The notes under the pieces: model-generated
Told to the model about the DNA's origin: nothing
The model's database searches: none
Seen by the model: only the letters and a program-made list of their open reading frames with translations
Made by a program: the position numbers and the translations under genes
Part shown: piece after piece, positions 54,649-62,640 of the stretch
Layout: the number at the start of each line of letters is the position of its first letter
Position numbering within the stretch: the stretch's first letter is position 1
NCBI RefSeq assembly: GCF_900095385.1
Contig: NZ_FMID01000024.1
Span: 1 to 64,000, forward strand
Direction of reading: 5' to 3'
Source: Methanoculleus chikugoensis
Lineage (GTDB): Archaea; Halobacteriota; Methanomicrobia; Methanomicrobiales; Methanoculleaceae
DNA length: 64,000 nucleotides

Positions 54649-54709
54649 ACTATGGTGAAGGCAGGGAGAGGAGAAAAATGCACCCCCTGTGCGTATCTTC
54701 CGGGCAAAA

Positions 54710-54718
54710 CCTTATACC
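54710..54718 (+). promoter_or_regulatory. TATA-like box for the HEAT-repeat gene
   Basis: CCTTATACC, about 32-40 bases before the ATG at 54750. Confidence 0.45.
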
Positions 54719-54749
54719 CGGCCGACCCCAGATGGGCGTGAGGTGGCCC

Positions 54750-55292
54750 ATGGCAGGGAGGGATCCGCCGGTGCCGGAGAGAGAGACCGAAGGCCTTGAG
54801 GGGGAGGAGAAACTCCATAGGTACCTCTCGATGCTTGCGTCCGGGAATCTCAACGAGCGGTGGCGGGCTGCCGACGCGCTCGGGGAACTCGGCGACAGTC
54901 GCGCGGTAAGGCCGCTCATCGAGGCGCTGGAGGACGAATACGTCGATGTCCGGTGGAAAGCGGCGAAGGCGCTCGGGCTCCTCGATGGGCGCGAACCCGT
55001 CCTCCCGCTGATACGGAGCCTGGAAGACGACAGCCCCTGGGTTCGGATGGGGGCGGCCTGGGCGCTCGGGGAGATCGGCGATCCCCGGGCGGTCGAGCCG
55101 TTGATCCGGCTGCTTGACGACACGAAACCCCGGGTCAGGAGGATGGCGGCCTGGGCGCTCGGCCGGATAGGCAACCCGCGGGCCCGGGAACCCCTTTTGC
55201 GCCTCCTCGGGGATGCCGACCGCGACGTCAGGATTGCCGGCCGGCTGGCGCTCGACGAGATCGGAACCGAGCGGGAGATCCCGAGCGTCTGA
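54750..55292 (+). CDS. HEAT-repeat (PBS-lyase-like) protein
   Basis: A 180-residue all-helical repeat protein. Four to five units of about 31 residues share the pattern RWxAADALGELGDSRAVxPLIxALxD: for example VRWKAAKALGLLDGREPVLP, VRMGAAWALGEIGDPRAVEP and VRRMAAWALGRIGNPRAREP. Such proteins act as scaffolds or, in related families, as chromophore lyases. No partner is evident. The ATG at 54750 has GAGGTG upstream; ATG codons at 54732 and 54678 are less likely. Confidence 0.85.
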   Translation: MAGRDPPVPERETEGLEGEEKLHRYLSMLASGNLNERWRAADALGELGDSRAVRPLIEALEDEYVDVRWKAAKALGLLDGREPVLPLIRSLEDDSPWVRMGAAWALGEIGDPRAVEPLIRLLDDTKPRVRRMAAWALGRIGNPRAREPLLRLLGDADRDVRIAGRLALDEIGTEREIPSV

Positions 55293-55408
55293 AGGCGGCG
55301 GCTCTCTGTCCCGATACTTCGCCGTCGGTTCCCCAGGTTGCCGTTCTCGTCCCGTATGCGTTTATAATCCAGAAACGTCTTCTTATATCTGATAGGGTGT
55401 TGCAATCA

Positions 55409-55417
55409 GTTTATATG
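55409..55417 (+). promoter_or_regulatory. TATA-like box for the deaminase gene
   Basis: GTTTATATG, 24-32 bases before the ATG at 55441, so the transcript would be close to leaderless. A second AT-rich box (CTTATATCT) lies at 55382. Confidence 0.5.
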
Positions 55418-55440
55418 CCTGGCTGTGCGCCCGGGAAGAG

Positions 55441-55881
55441 ATGGATATGGACATATTCATGAAATGCGCCGTCGAAGAAGCGGAAGCGGGCCTGCGGGAA
55501 GGCGGAATACCTATCGGCTCGGTGCTGGTGCGCGACGGCCGGATCATCGGGCGCGGCCGGAACCGCCGGGTCCAGGCTGACGATCCCGTGCTCCATGCCG
55601 AGATTGACTGCCTGAGGGACGCCGGGAGGATCGGTAACTACGCGGATTGCACGCTCTACTCCACGCTGATGCCCTGCTACCTCTGTGCGGGAGCGGCCGT
55701 CCAGTTCGGGATCGGGAAGGTCGTGGCCGGAGAATCGGTAAATTTCACGGGAGCACGGGAGTTCCTCGAGTCGCACGGGGTCGAGGTGCTCGATCTGGAT
55801 CTCGACGTCTGCAAGGAGATGATGGGCGCGTTCATCGAGCAGCATCCCGATCTCTGGGACGAAGATATCGGGGAGTTGTGA
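55441..55881 (+). CDS. Cytosine deaminase-like nucleobase deaminase
   Basis: A 146-residue zinc-dependent deaminase of the CDA/tRNA-A34 fold. The catalytic motifs are PVLHAEIDCLRDAG (His and Glu) and LMPCYLCAGAAVQFG (the two zinc Cys). The N-terminal GLREGGIPIGSVLVRDGRII and the tail FIEQHPDLWDEDIGEL closely resemble yeast cytosine deaminase, so cytosine to uracil is the best guess; guanine deaminase is less likely. It lies 10 bases before the acetolactate decarboxylase gene. Confidence 0.88.
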   Translation: MDMDIFMKCAVEEAEAGLREGGIPIGSVLVRDGRIIGRGRNRRVQADDPVLHAEIDCLRDAGRIGNYADCTLYSTLMPCYLCAGAAVQFGIGKVVAGESVNFTGAREFLESHGVEVLDLDLDVCKEMMGAFIEQHPDLWDEDIGEL

Positions 55882-55891
55882 GGCGGCTCTT

Positions 55892-56704
55892 ATGGGTGGG
55901 GACAGATTGCTCCGTTACACGGTCGTTGCCGTCGCCTTCCTCCTTGCCGGGGTCTGGATCGGCCTTGCGGCCGCTCCTCTCCCGGCTGTCCCCGCGTTCG
56001 AAGATAGGGATACGCTCTTTCAGGTTTCGACCATCGATGCCCTCCTCCAGGGCACCTACGACGGCAGCATGGCGTTTGACGAGCTCGCGAGGCACGGTGA
56101 CTTCGGTATCGGGTGCGGCGACCGGCTCGACGGAGAACTGATCGGCATCGACGGCGAGTGGTACCTGATCCGGGTCGACGGACGGGCCTACCCGGTTTCC
56201 GGAAGTGCGACGACGCCGTTTGCGGCCGCGACCTTCTTCGATCCGGACATCACGGTCGCGGTCGACGAGCCGATGAACCTGACCGCTCTCCAGAGCCGCG
56301 TGGAGGCGGAGTTCCCTTCAGAGAACCTCTTCTACGCGATCAAGGTGGACGGCACCTTCCCGCACGTGGTGACCCGGAGCGTGCCCGCTCAGGAGAAGCC
56401 CTACCCGCGGCTCGTCGACGTGACGGCAAACCAGACGGTCTTTATGTTCGAGAACGTCACCGGAACCGCCGTCGGGTTCTGGACCCCGGCACTGGCAGAA
56501 GGGGTCAACGTTCCCGGCTACCACCTTCACTTCATCACCGGCGACCGCGCCGCTGGCGGTCACGTGCTTGAGATGACGGTGGCGGAGGGCACCGTGCAGG
56601 TCGACACCACAATGAACTTCACCATGGCGCTCCCGTCCGGCGGCGACTTCTTAACGGTTGATCTCTCGGGAGACCTCTCGGAAGATCTTGAAAAAGTCGA
56701 GTAG
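55892..56704 (+). CDS. budA: Exported alpha-acetolactate decarboxylase
   Basis: Converts acetolactate to acetoin. The 270-residue protein begins with a hydrophobic signal or anchor (YTVVAVAFLLAGVWIGLAAA). The family blocks follow: LFQVSTIDALLQGTYDGSMA, FGIGCGDRLDGELIGIDGEW, FYAIKVDGTFPHVVTRSVPA, and the zinc His motif GYHLHFITGDRAAGGHVLEM. An export signal is also known in some Gram-positive homologues. No acetolactate synthase gene is nearby, so its purpose in a methanogen is unclear. Confidence 0.92.
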   Translation: MGGDRLLRYTVVAVAFLLAGVWIGLAAAPLPAVPAFEDRDTLFQVSTIDALLQGTYDGSMAFDELARHGDFGIGCGDRLDGELIGIDGEWYLIRVDGRAYPVSGSATTPFAAATFFDPDITVAVDEPMNLTALQSRVEAEFPSENLFYAIKVDGTFPHVVTRSVPAQEKPYPRLVDVTANQTVFMFENVTGTAVGFWTPALAEGVNVPGYHLHFITGDRAAGGHVLEMTVAEGTVQVDTTMNFTMALPSGGDFLTVDLSGDLSEDLEKVE

Positions 56705-56774
56705 GTTCGGGACGAACTCCTTATTTTTTCGGTGCGCTTTTGCGAGCTTCCGCGGCCTCGCGTGGGTATTGATG

Positions 56775-57225
56775 GCGGGGCCCGCCTGAGGTATCCCGGC
56801 GGGAGCAGGACACCCCTTCTCCTACCTCTCCGGGGTATCTGGAACCCCCACCCCGCCCGGCCTTCGGCCTCCTCCCCCGCCCGCGAGGGGCGGGGGCAGT
56901 GCGTGGCGATAGCCGGTGGGAAGCCGTGTATGGTTCTTCTCCCGGCTCTCCCCATGTAGTGGACCGTGGGGGTATCGCCATTGGGGGAGGGGCTGACGGG
57001 GAGGGGGGCAGGGCCCCCCTCTCCTGTCTCTACCCATCCTGGATATCTGTAGCCCCCACCCCGCCCGGCCTTCGGCCTCCTCCCCCGCCCACGAGGGGCG
57101 GGGGCAGTGCGTGGCGATACCTGGTTGAAAGCCGTGCACGGTTCTTCTCCGGCATCTCCCCATGCAGTGGACCGTGGGAGTATCGCCATTGGGGGAGGCG
57201 GCCCGCGGGGAGGGGGGCCCTCACG
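56775..57225 (+). repeat. Dispersed GC-rich repeat, copies E1 and E2 in tandem
   Basis: The gap 56705-57296 contains two direct units offset by 208 bases. The CCTTCGGCCT hairpin is at 56861 and 57069. Each unit has the CCCCGCCC/GGGCGGGG stem, TGGCGATA (56904 and 57112) and TATCGCCA (56973 and 57181) separated by exactly 61 bases. The second unit has the perfect palindrome CCGTGCACGG at 57132-57141. A G-run/C-run hairpin separates them (56998-57024). These are the best-preserved copies in the window. Confidence 0.9.
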
Positions 57226-57296
57226 ATACAACGAGAGGCAACCGTCAGTAAACCGCCCCGGCTGTCCCGGCTGCCCGGGCTGAAAAAGAGGACGGT

Positions 57297-57746
57297 TCAG
57301 CGGACGACGAGCAGCGGCGGTCTGACCGCGCCGCCGATCTGTTCGAGCAGGGCGCCGATCCGGGACTTTCCGCTCCTGCCGAAAGCGCCCATGACGATCA
57401 GCCCGTATTCGCCGGAGTTTGCCTCCTCAAGGATCTCCTCCCTGATTGCCCCCTCGACGATCTTTGTCGAACACCGGATCCTCTCGCCCTGGTAGCGGGT
57501 GAGGATGCTGTTCTGGTCGTCCTCGATGCTCTTCCGCATATCCTTCCAGATCCGGCCCTCGTAGTCCTTCAGCTGGTCGCAGATCCCGCTCTGGGCGCAG
57601 AAGTTGAACGCCATCGCCTTGGCCTCCGCGATATCCAGCACCGAGAAGAGGACTACCTCGGCATTCTTCCGCTTTGCCAGTCCAATCGCATGCAGAGCCG
57701 CTTTCTGGCTCCACTTCGAACCATCGATAAGCACGAGAATCTTCAT
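57297..57746 (-). CDS. Universal stress protein (UspA family), 149 residues
   Basis: A single-domain Usp fold. The N-terminal strand and helix are KILVLIDGSKWSQKAALHAI. The ATP/phosphate-loop part is LIVMGAFGRSGKSRIGALLE, close to the G-2X-G-9X-G motif. Strand ends PPLLVVR. The ATG at 57746 is chosen because the longer frame from 57950 runs inside the permease gene. It follows the permease stop by 5 bases, and a second Usp-like gene precedes the permease, so all three are likely one unit. Confidence 0.9.
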   Translation of the reverse strand: MKILVLIDGSKWSQKAALHAIGLAKRKNAEVVLFSVLDIAEAKAMAFNFCAQSGICDQLKDYEGRIWKDMRKSIEDDQNSILTRYQGERIRCSTKIVEGAIREEILEEANSGEYGLIVMGAFGRSGKSRIGALLEQIGGAVRPPLLVVR

Positions 57747-57751
57747 GTCGT

Positions 57752-59077
57752 TCACATCGCAAATTTCAGCCAGAGCATTCCGAATCCTACCGCCACCGTC
57801 ACGAAGAGCACGAGCATCCCCACCTTCAGGAAGTCGATGAAGGTGATGCCGATCCCCTCGCGCTCGGCGATACCGATGACGACCACGTTTGCCGACGCAC
57901 CGATGGCGGTTCCGTTCCCGCCGAGGCACGCACCCAGAGCGAGCGACCACCAGAGCGGGTAAACGTCCATCGTCGCCCCCAGGTCATGGATGAGCGGGAT
58001 CATCGCCGCGGTGAGGGGGATGTTGTCCACGATCGCCGAGGCGATTGCGGCGAACCACGTCACGATGAACATCGCTTCACCTGTCGATCCCACGTTCTCG
58101 ATCATCACCGCGGCGATGCTCGAGATGATGCCGGTCTCGACGAGGGCGCCCACGATGACGAAGAGCCCGCCGAAGAAGAAGAGGGCCGGCCACTCGATCT
58201 TCTCGAATATCTCTTCGGGCGACTGCCTGCTCCAGAAGAGGAGGATCGCCGCCCCGATGAGAGCCACCTGGGCGGGTTCGAGCCCCATCGCCGGGTCGAC
58301 GAACGGCAGGACGACGTGCAGGATCTCTCCGATCCGGTCGTGGACAAAGAAGAGGAGGACCACGAAGGCGATGACGGCCACCGACTTGTTGAAGAGCGAT
58401 CTGTCGGTGATCGCCGCCCGCTCGTCGAGACCGTTGAGCGTCCGAACCATCTCCTGCCGCTCGTCGGGGCTCACCCTCATCGACCTGCCGTAGATGACGT
58501 ACATCATCAGGAGGAGGATCGCCATGTCGACGATCATGATGGGGCCGAGATGGATGATGAACTCGTTGAACGTCAGTCCTGCCGACGATGCGATCATGAT
58601 GTTCGGGGGGTCGCCGATGAGCGTCGCCGCCCCGCCGATGTTGGAGGCGAAGATCTCCGTGACCAGGAACGGGATGGGGTTGAGGTTCATCACCCTCGCG
58701 ACGTAGAGGAGCATCGGGGTGAGCAGGAGGACGGTGGTGACGTTGTCGAGGAACGCGCTCACGATCGCCGTTACGATCGCAAAGAGGACGAGAACCCGGA
58801 TCGGGCTTCCCCCCGCGAGTTTTGCGGTCCGTATCGCGATATACTCGAAGAGACCGCTGCCGCGGGCGGTATTGACGATGATCATCATCCCGATGAGCAG
58901 GAAGATCGTCCCGAAGTCGACGTGTTCGAGGAGTGCCTCCCAGGGGACGATCCCGACGAAGACCACGATCGCCGCACCGAGCATGGCGGCGACCGCCCGG
59001 TGGATCCGCTCGTCGATGATGAGCGCATAGGTGAAGAGGAAGACCGCTACCGCGATCAGCGCCACTGCTTCCATCAT
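57752..59077 (-). CDS. ArsB/NhaD-superfamily (ion transporter) permease
   Basis: A 441-residue membrane protein with about 11-12 helices in the ion-transporter superfamily (ArsB, NhaD, SLC13, P protein). Two inverted signature regions are seen: SAFLDNVTTVLLLTPMLLYV with NIGGAATLIGDPPNIMIASS, and SAIVDNIPLTAAMIPLIHDL with CLGGNGTAIGASANVVVIGI. This pair is the classic two-fold motif. The ion (sodium, arsenite or an organic anion) cannot be assigned. It lies between two stress-protein genes with gaps of 5-7 bases. Confidence 0.9.
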   Translation of the reverse strand: MMEAVALIAVAVFLFTYALIIDERIHRAVAAMLGAAIVVFVGIVPWEALLEHVDFGTIFLLIGMMIIVNTARGSGLFEYIAIRTAKLAGGSPIRVLVLFAIVTAIVSAFLDNVTTVLLLTPMLLYVARVMNLNPIPFLVTEIFASNIGGAATLIGDPPNIMIASSAGLTFNEFIIHLGPIMIVDMAILLLMMYVIYGRSMRVSPDERQEMVRTLNGLDERAAITDRSLFNKSVAVIAFVVLLFFVHDRIGEILHVVLPFVDPAMGLEPAQVALIGAAILLFWSRQSPEEIFEKIEWPALFFFGGLFVIVGALVETGIISSIAAVMIENVGSTGEAMFIVTWFAAIASAIVDNIPLTAAMIPLIHDLGATMDVYPLWWSLALGACLGGNGTAIGASANVVVIGIAEREGIGITFIDFLKVGMLVLFVTVAVGFGMLWLKFAM

Positions 59078-59084
59078 ACACCCG

Positions 59085-59627
59085 TCAGTAGATGAGCGCG
59101 GGGGTCTCCACCCGCTGGCAGATGCGCAGAACGATCGGGCTTACCGAGGCGTCGGTCGACTCCCCGTCGGCGTAGCGGCGGCAGAGCGCGACCATGTCGT
59201 GGTTCTTCGCCATCCGGACGACGTCGTCGCCCTTATGTCCGACAAACATCCGTGTCTGGGTCGAAAAGCCGTGTTCTTCGAGTCTCGCTGCGGTCCGTTC
59301 GAGGAGTTTCCGGCCGTACTCTTCCTTCTTTGTCCGGAACTCCTCCGTCGATTCACGGTCGAGCGCCTGTTCGAGGAGCTCGATCACCTCGGCGTCGGTG
59401 ATGTAGGCGAGCGAGATTGTGGCGTCGTAGGCGGAGAGTACGTCGATTGCTTCGTCGGTGATGTCGTGAACGAAGAGGTCGAGCGGCACCAGGATCGTTC
59501 TGACCTCGGGGACGAGCATCTCCTCGTCGGTCAGCAGGAACTCGCTGTAATCCTTCAAGACCGAGTCATACCGTCTCCCGACGATATCTTTGAACTTTCG
59601 CTGGATCAAGGAAGAAGAGTATCCCAT
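59085..59627 (-). CDS. Universal stress protein-like protein, 180 residues
   Basis: N-terminal 45 residues (SLIQRKFKDIVGRRYDSVLK) precede a Usp-type domain: VRTILVPLDLFVHDITDEAI, ISLAYITDAEVIELLEQALD, MFVGHKGDDVVRMAKNHDMV, and an ending SPIVLRICQRVETPALIY. The phosphate-loop glycines are poorly conserved (SVSPIVLR), so ATP binding is doubtful. It is the first gene of the three-gene cassette with the permease and the second stress protein. Confidence 0.82.
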   Translation of the reverse strand: MGYSSSLIQRKFKDIVGRRYDSVLKDYSEFLLTDEEMLVPEVRTILVPLDLFVHDITDEAIDVLSAYDATISLAYITDAEVIELLEQALDRESTEEFRTKKEEYGRKLLERTAARLEEHGFSTQTRMFVGHKGDDVVRMAKNHDMVALCRRYADGESTDASVSPIVLRICQRVETPALIY

Positions 59628-59743
59628 TGTGATCTAGGTTTCCCGGCACGTTCGTTTAATACTTTTGTTTGCCCGGTTCCTGTCGAAAAGCCGGAAGAGG
59701 CTCGCCCGGCGGGGATTATCGGCAGCAGGGATCGGGTTTGCCG

Positions 59744-60283
59744 TCAACGCCCGCCTGACGACGCGAGCGCCTCCCGGCAGGCCGGACAGAGCCTCTTCCT
59801 CTTCCGGTCCAGTTCGTCCAGGGTCTTCGGCCGGAACATGACGCACTCGGGGTCGGGGCAGTGGTCGAGCCCGAGGAGGTGCCCGAGTTCGTGCGCGCCT
59901 TCTTTTGCCGTCCGGTCGATGAGGTCGGTATCGTCCGGCACCCTGTCGTAGTAGTCGTTTCCGAGACGGGCGGTCGAGACGACGGCGACGCCGCATGCCG
60001 GTCTCGCGAGGCCGAAGACGAAGTCGCACCCGTTGACGTAGAGGTCGCGGGAGGTGACGAGCAGCAGGGGGCCGTCGATATCGTATCTGCGCGTGAGGGT
60101 GTCCTGCAGGCGGTCCAGGATCTTTTGAGCATCGTGCTGGTCGCGGTTCCGGTCGTACCCGTCGATGAGGAACGGGTATTCGACGAGCGCGGGTTCTTTC
60201 CCGAGGATCATCGCGATCATCCTGGCGACCGGGAGTTCGATACCTCCCGGTGCCTGTGGGTCCCAAAGAATATTGATGCCCAT
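59744..60283 (-). CDS. amzA: Archaemetzincin metalloprotease
   Basis: A 179-residue zinc metallopeptidase. The active-site motif is HELGHLLGLDHCPDPECVMF, and a second zinc site is formed by the extra cysteines HCPDPEC...KRLCPACRE. This is the diagnostic archaemetzincin pattern of extended metzincin motif plus a four-Cys finger. The N-terminus GINILWDPQAPGGIELPVAR matches archaeal AmzA. It is divergent from the UPF0146 gene with an 17-base gap. Confidence 0.95.
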   Translation of the reverse strand: MGINILWDPQAPGGIELPVARMIAMILGKEPALVEYPFLIDGYDRNRDQHDAQKILDRLQDTLTRRYDIDGPLLLVTSRDLYVNGCDFVFGLARPACGVAVVSTARLGNDYYDRVPDDTDLIDRTAKEGAHELGHLLGLDHCPDPECVMFRPKTLDELDRKRKRLCPACREALASSGGR

Positions 60284-60300
60284 TACCTAATCTCTGGGTA

Positions 60301-60708
60301 ATGTGTCACTATAAACGTATTGAACGGAGTATCGGGGAGTATATCGCCGCCCGGTATCGTCGGGCTGTCGAGGTGGGTATCGGCAACAACCCCGAGGCCG
60401 CAAGGCTGATCCAGGCCGCCGGCGCCCTGATGCTCTGCACCGACATCAGGTCGGGCATCCGGCACGACGGGCTTACTGTGGTGACCGACGACGTCTTTGA
60501 ACCGGATATCCGGTTGTATGAGGGTGCGGACCTGATCTACGCCGTGCGGCCCGGCGTGGAGATGGTCCCGCCGCTGATCGCGCTTGCCGACCGGATCGAC
60601 AGCGATCTCCTGGTCTACCACCTGGGATGCGAGATCTACGGGGACGGCGGCGAGTTCGTGGACTGCGGCCCGGTTCTCCTCCATTGCTACCGCTGCCGGG
60701 GTATGTAG
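60301..60708 (+). CDS. UPF0146 family protein
   Basis: A 135-residue protein of the archaeal UPF0146 family, a reduced Rossmann/methyltransferase-like fold of unknown function. It has RIERSIGEYIAARYRRAVEV, GIGNNPEAARLIQAAGALML and CTDIRSGIRHDGLTVVTDDV, then DLIYAVRPGVEMVPPLIALA. The SAM-like glycine motif VGIGNN is present, but no catalytic residue is known. It is divergent from amzA and is followed by a repeat tract. Confidence 0.9.
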   Translation: MCHYKRIERSIGEYIAARYRRAVEVGIGNNPEAARLIQAAGALMLCTDIRSGIRHDGLTVVTDDVFEPDIRLYEGADLIYAVRPGVEMVPPLIALADRIDSDLLVYHLGCEIYGDGGEFVDCGPVLLHCYRCRGM

Positions 60709-60744
60709 GGGATGATCTCACGTTATTTTGCGGATGCGTTGTAA

Positions 60745-60955
60745 AGTTCTCCCCTCGGAGCCCCATCTCTCTACCCTGTAAGGCTCTTCCGATAGCCCCC
60801 ACCCCGCCCGCGCTTCGCGCTCCTCCCCCGCCCCTCCGGGGGGGCAGTGCGTGGCGATAGCCACGGGAAATCCGTACACGGGCCTTTTCCAGGGTCACCC
60901 CATGCAGTGGACCGTGGGGATATCGCCATTTGGGATGGGGGCCGCCCCCTCTACC
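60745..60955 (+). repeat. Dispersed GC-rich repeat, copy F (gap 60709-61054)
   Basis: Contains CCCCACCCCGCCCGCGCTTC with the GCGC-TTC-GCGC hairpin, GGGGCAGTGCGTGGCGATAG (TGGCGATA at 60852), CCGTACACGG (60872-60881) and CATGCAGTGGACCGTGGGGA followed by TATCGCCA at 60921. The spacing between the two 8-mers is 61 bases, as in copies E1 and E2. No gene is seen in this gap. Confidence 0.85.
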
Positions 60956-61054
60956 TCCTGATCGGGCAACCCGGGTTCTTCCCGGCAATGCGGGAGAACA
61001 TGGCGCCCGCCCCGGCACGCGCCAAAAACTTCAAAAATATGATGATATGGTGTT

Positions 61055-62419
61055 CTAGAAGAGCGTCGCCTGGCCCGGGGGAGGATCCCGCCGCGATTCG
61101 CCGGTATCGACGGGAGGGTCGTCTTCCCGGGACTTCCTGGTCTTTCGGGCCGCCTTTTCTCCGGCGGCGGCCTTCTTTGCCCTCTCCTTCTCCTCCTTTG
61201 CCACGTCTTTGACGATCTTCGTCGCCCGGGCTTTGTCGTGGATGAAGAGGGTCAGTTCATCGGCGTCGAGCTCGAACTCGCGGACGTATTTTTCCGGGTC
61301 CTGCTCGACGAGGATGCTGATCGCGGTGAAGAAGTCTTCCCGAAGCGCATCTTCGGGAATATGCGCCATCTCGCTGAGCTTCCGGGAGAGGCCGGCCCGG
61401 ACCGCCTTCTGCTTCTTCGACGCCCCCATCTTCTGCCAGCGCGACGGCGGCATGATGCGGCCGCGGACGCCGTGTCCGCCGGCGGCGTCGGCGACGCCGA
61501 GGAGCATGACCGCGCTCGCGTAGCGCCAGAGGGTGTAATACTGCCGCCGGTAGGTCCTGCCGATATACTCGTCCGCCCTCGCGAGAGAGGCGTAGCCTTT
61601 CGCCCGGGAGGCGAGATCCGGCATGTGGTCGAGGTTCCCCTCGAGCCACTGTTCGACGGTGTCGGGGGTATCCTCGACCTCCACCGCCATGCGGAGCAGG
61701 TCGGCGTCTCTGCGCCCTTTGAAGGTCGCTCCGACGAGTTCGAAGATCGTCGAGCGCTCGTCCTTTGCGGAGGTGTGGACGTCGCCCGCCGCGAGGTGCT
61801 CCTTCCCGATGGCCGCGGCGTAGAGCATGTTCACCGCGGCCCGCATATCGCCGTCGGCGCGGCTCGCGATCTCGTCGAGCGCGGCGGGATCGCATGTCAC
61901 TCCTTCCGCGGCGCAGATCTGGCGGAGGCGGGGGACGATCGAGCGGGCCTGGAGCGCCCGGAACTGCACCGGCTCCGTGACCGCCTTGAGCTCTCTCGTG
62001 AGGGAGTAGTAGTCGTTCGCGATCAGGATGATCGGCTGTTGCGCCGCCGCGATGATCTCCACGATCGCCTTCGCCCCGCCCCGGTCGGCCTGCCCGTGCA
62101 GGTTGTCGGCCTCGTCCAGCAGGATGAGTTTGCGGCTCGCGCCGGAGAGGCTCGCCGTGGTGGATCCCGAGCCCGCCACCTTATCGAGGGCCGCTTTCGT
62201 CCGCTGGTCGGAGGCGTTCAGTTCCACGACCTCCCAGTTCATGTCGTTTGCGAGGGCATACGCGCTCGAGGTCTTGCCGGTGCCGGGTTTTCCGTACAGG
62301 ATGAGCGGCTTCTTCTGCCGCGACCAGTCCCGCGCCCACTCGTATATCTGCCTGACGGCGCCGGAGTTCCCCACGACATCCTGAAGATGCTGCGGCCTGT
62401 ACTTCTCCACCCAGTCCAT
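61055..62419 (-). CDS. rfcL: Replication factor C large subunit
   Basis: The clamp-loader subunit that opens the PCNA ring. The 454-residue AAA+ protein begins [20 protein letters not shown]. Walker A is [19 protein letters not shown] and Walker B is [19 protein letters not shown]. The C-terminal 60 residues are Lys/Arg/Glu-rich and end in PPPGQATLF, a PCNA-interacting (PIP) motif of Q-x-x-L-F form. The ATG at 62419 is preferred; the longer frame from 62566 is upstream DNA. It is divergent from the marker gene mmp2. No intein is present. Confidence 0.95.
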   Translation of the reverse strand: MDWVEKYRPQHLQDVVGNSGAVRQIYEWARDWSRQKKPLILYGKPGTGKTSSAYALANDMNWEVVELNASDQRTKAALDKVAGSGSTTASLSGASRKLILLDEADNLHGQADRGGAKAIVEIIAAAQQPIILIANDYYSLTRELKAVTEPVQFRALQARSIVPRLRQICAAEGVTCDPAALDEIASRADGDMRAAVNMLYAAAIGKEHLAAGDVHTSAKDERSTIFELVGATFKGRRDADLLRMAVEVEDTPDTVEQWLEGNLDHMPDLASRAKGYASLARADEYIGRTYRRQYYTLWRYASAVMLLGVADAAGGHGVRGRIMPPSRWQKMGASKKQKAVRAGLSRKLSEMAHIPEDALREDFFTAISILVEQDPEKYVREFELDADELTLFIHDKARATKIVKDVAKEEKERAKKAAAGEKAARKTRKSREDDPPVDTGESRRDPPPGQATLF

Positions 62420-62640
62420 ACAGACTATTCGACGCGGGGTATCAAAAATGCCACCCCGGTGCGGATGCAGAAGGATCCGGGGGTGCGCTGCAAGGAAGTC
62501 ATACCTGTTCCGGCCGGATTCCTGCCGGCGGTTCCCTTCCCGATCGGTGCCCGGGACAGAGTGCATAATACCGGTGAATCAAATACATTATCTTTGATGA
62601 GGCAGAATACCATAAAGAAACGCGGAGTGTTGGTGTTCTT

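Noticed and set aside
56775-57225. CRISPR array
   Set aside because: Repeat period is 208 bases with internal stems, no regular short spacers, and no cas genes.
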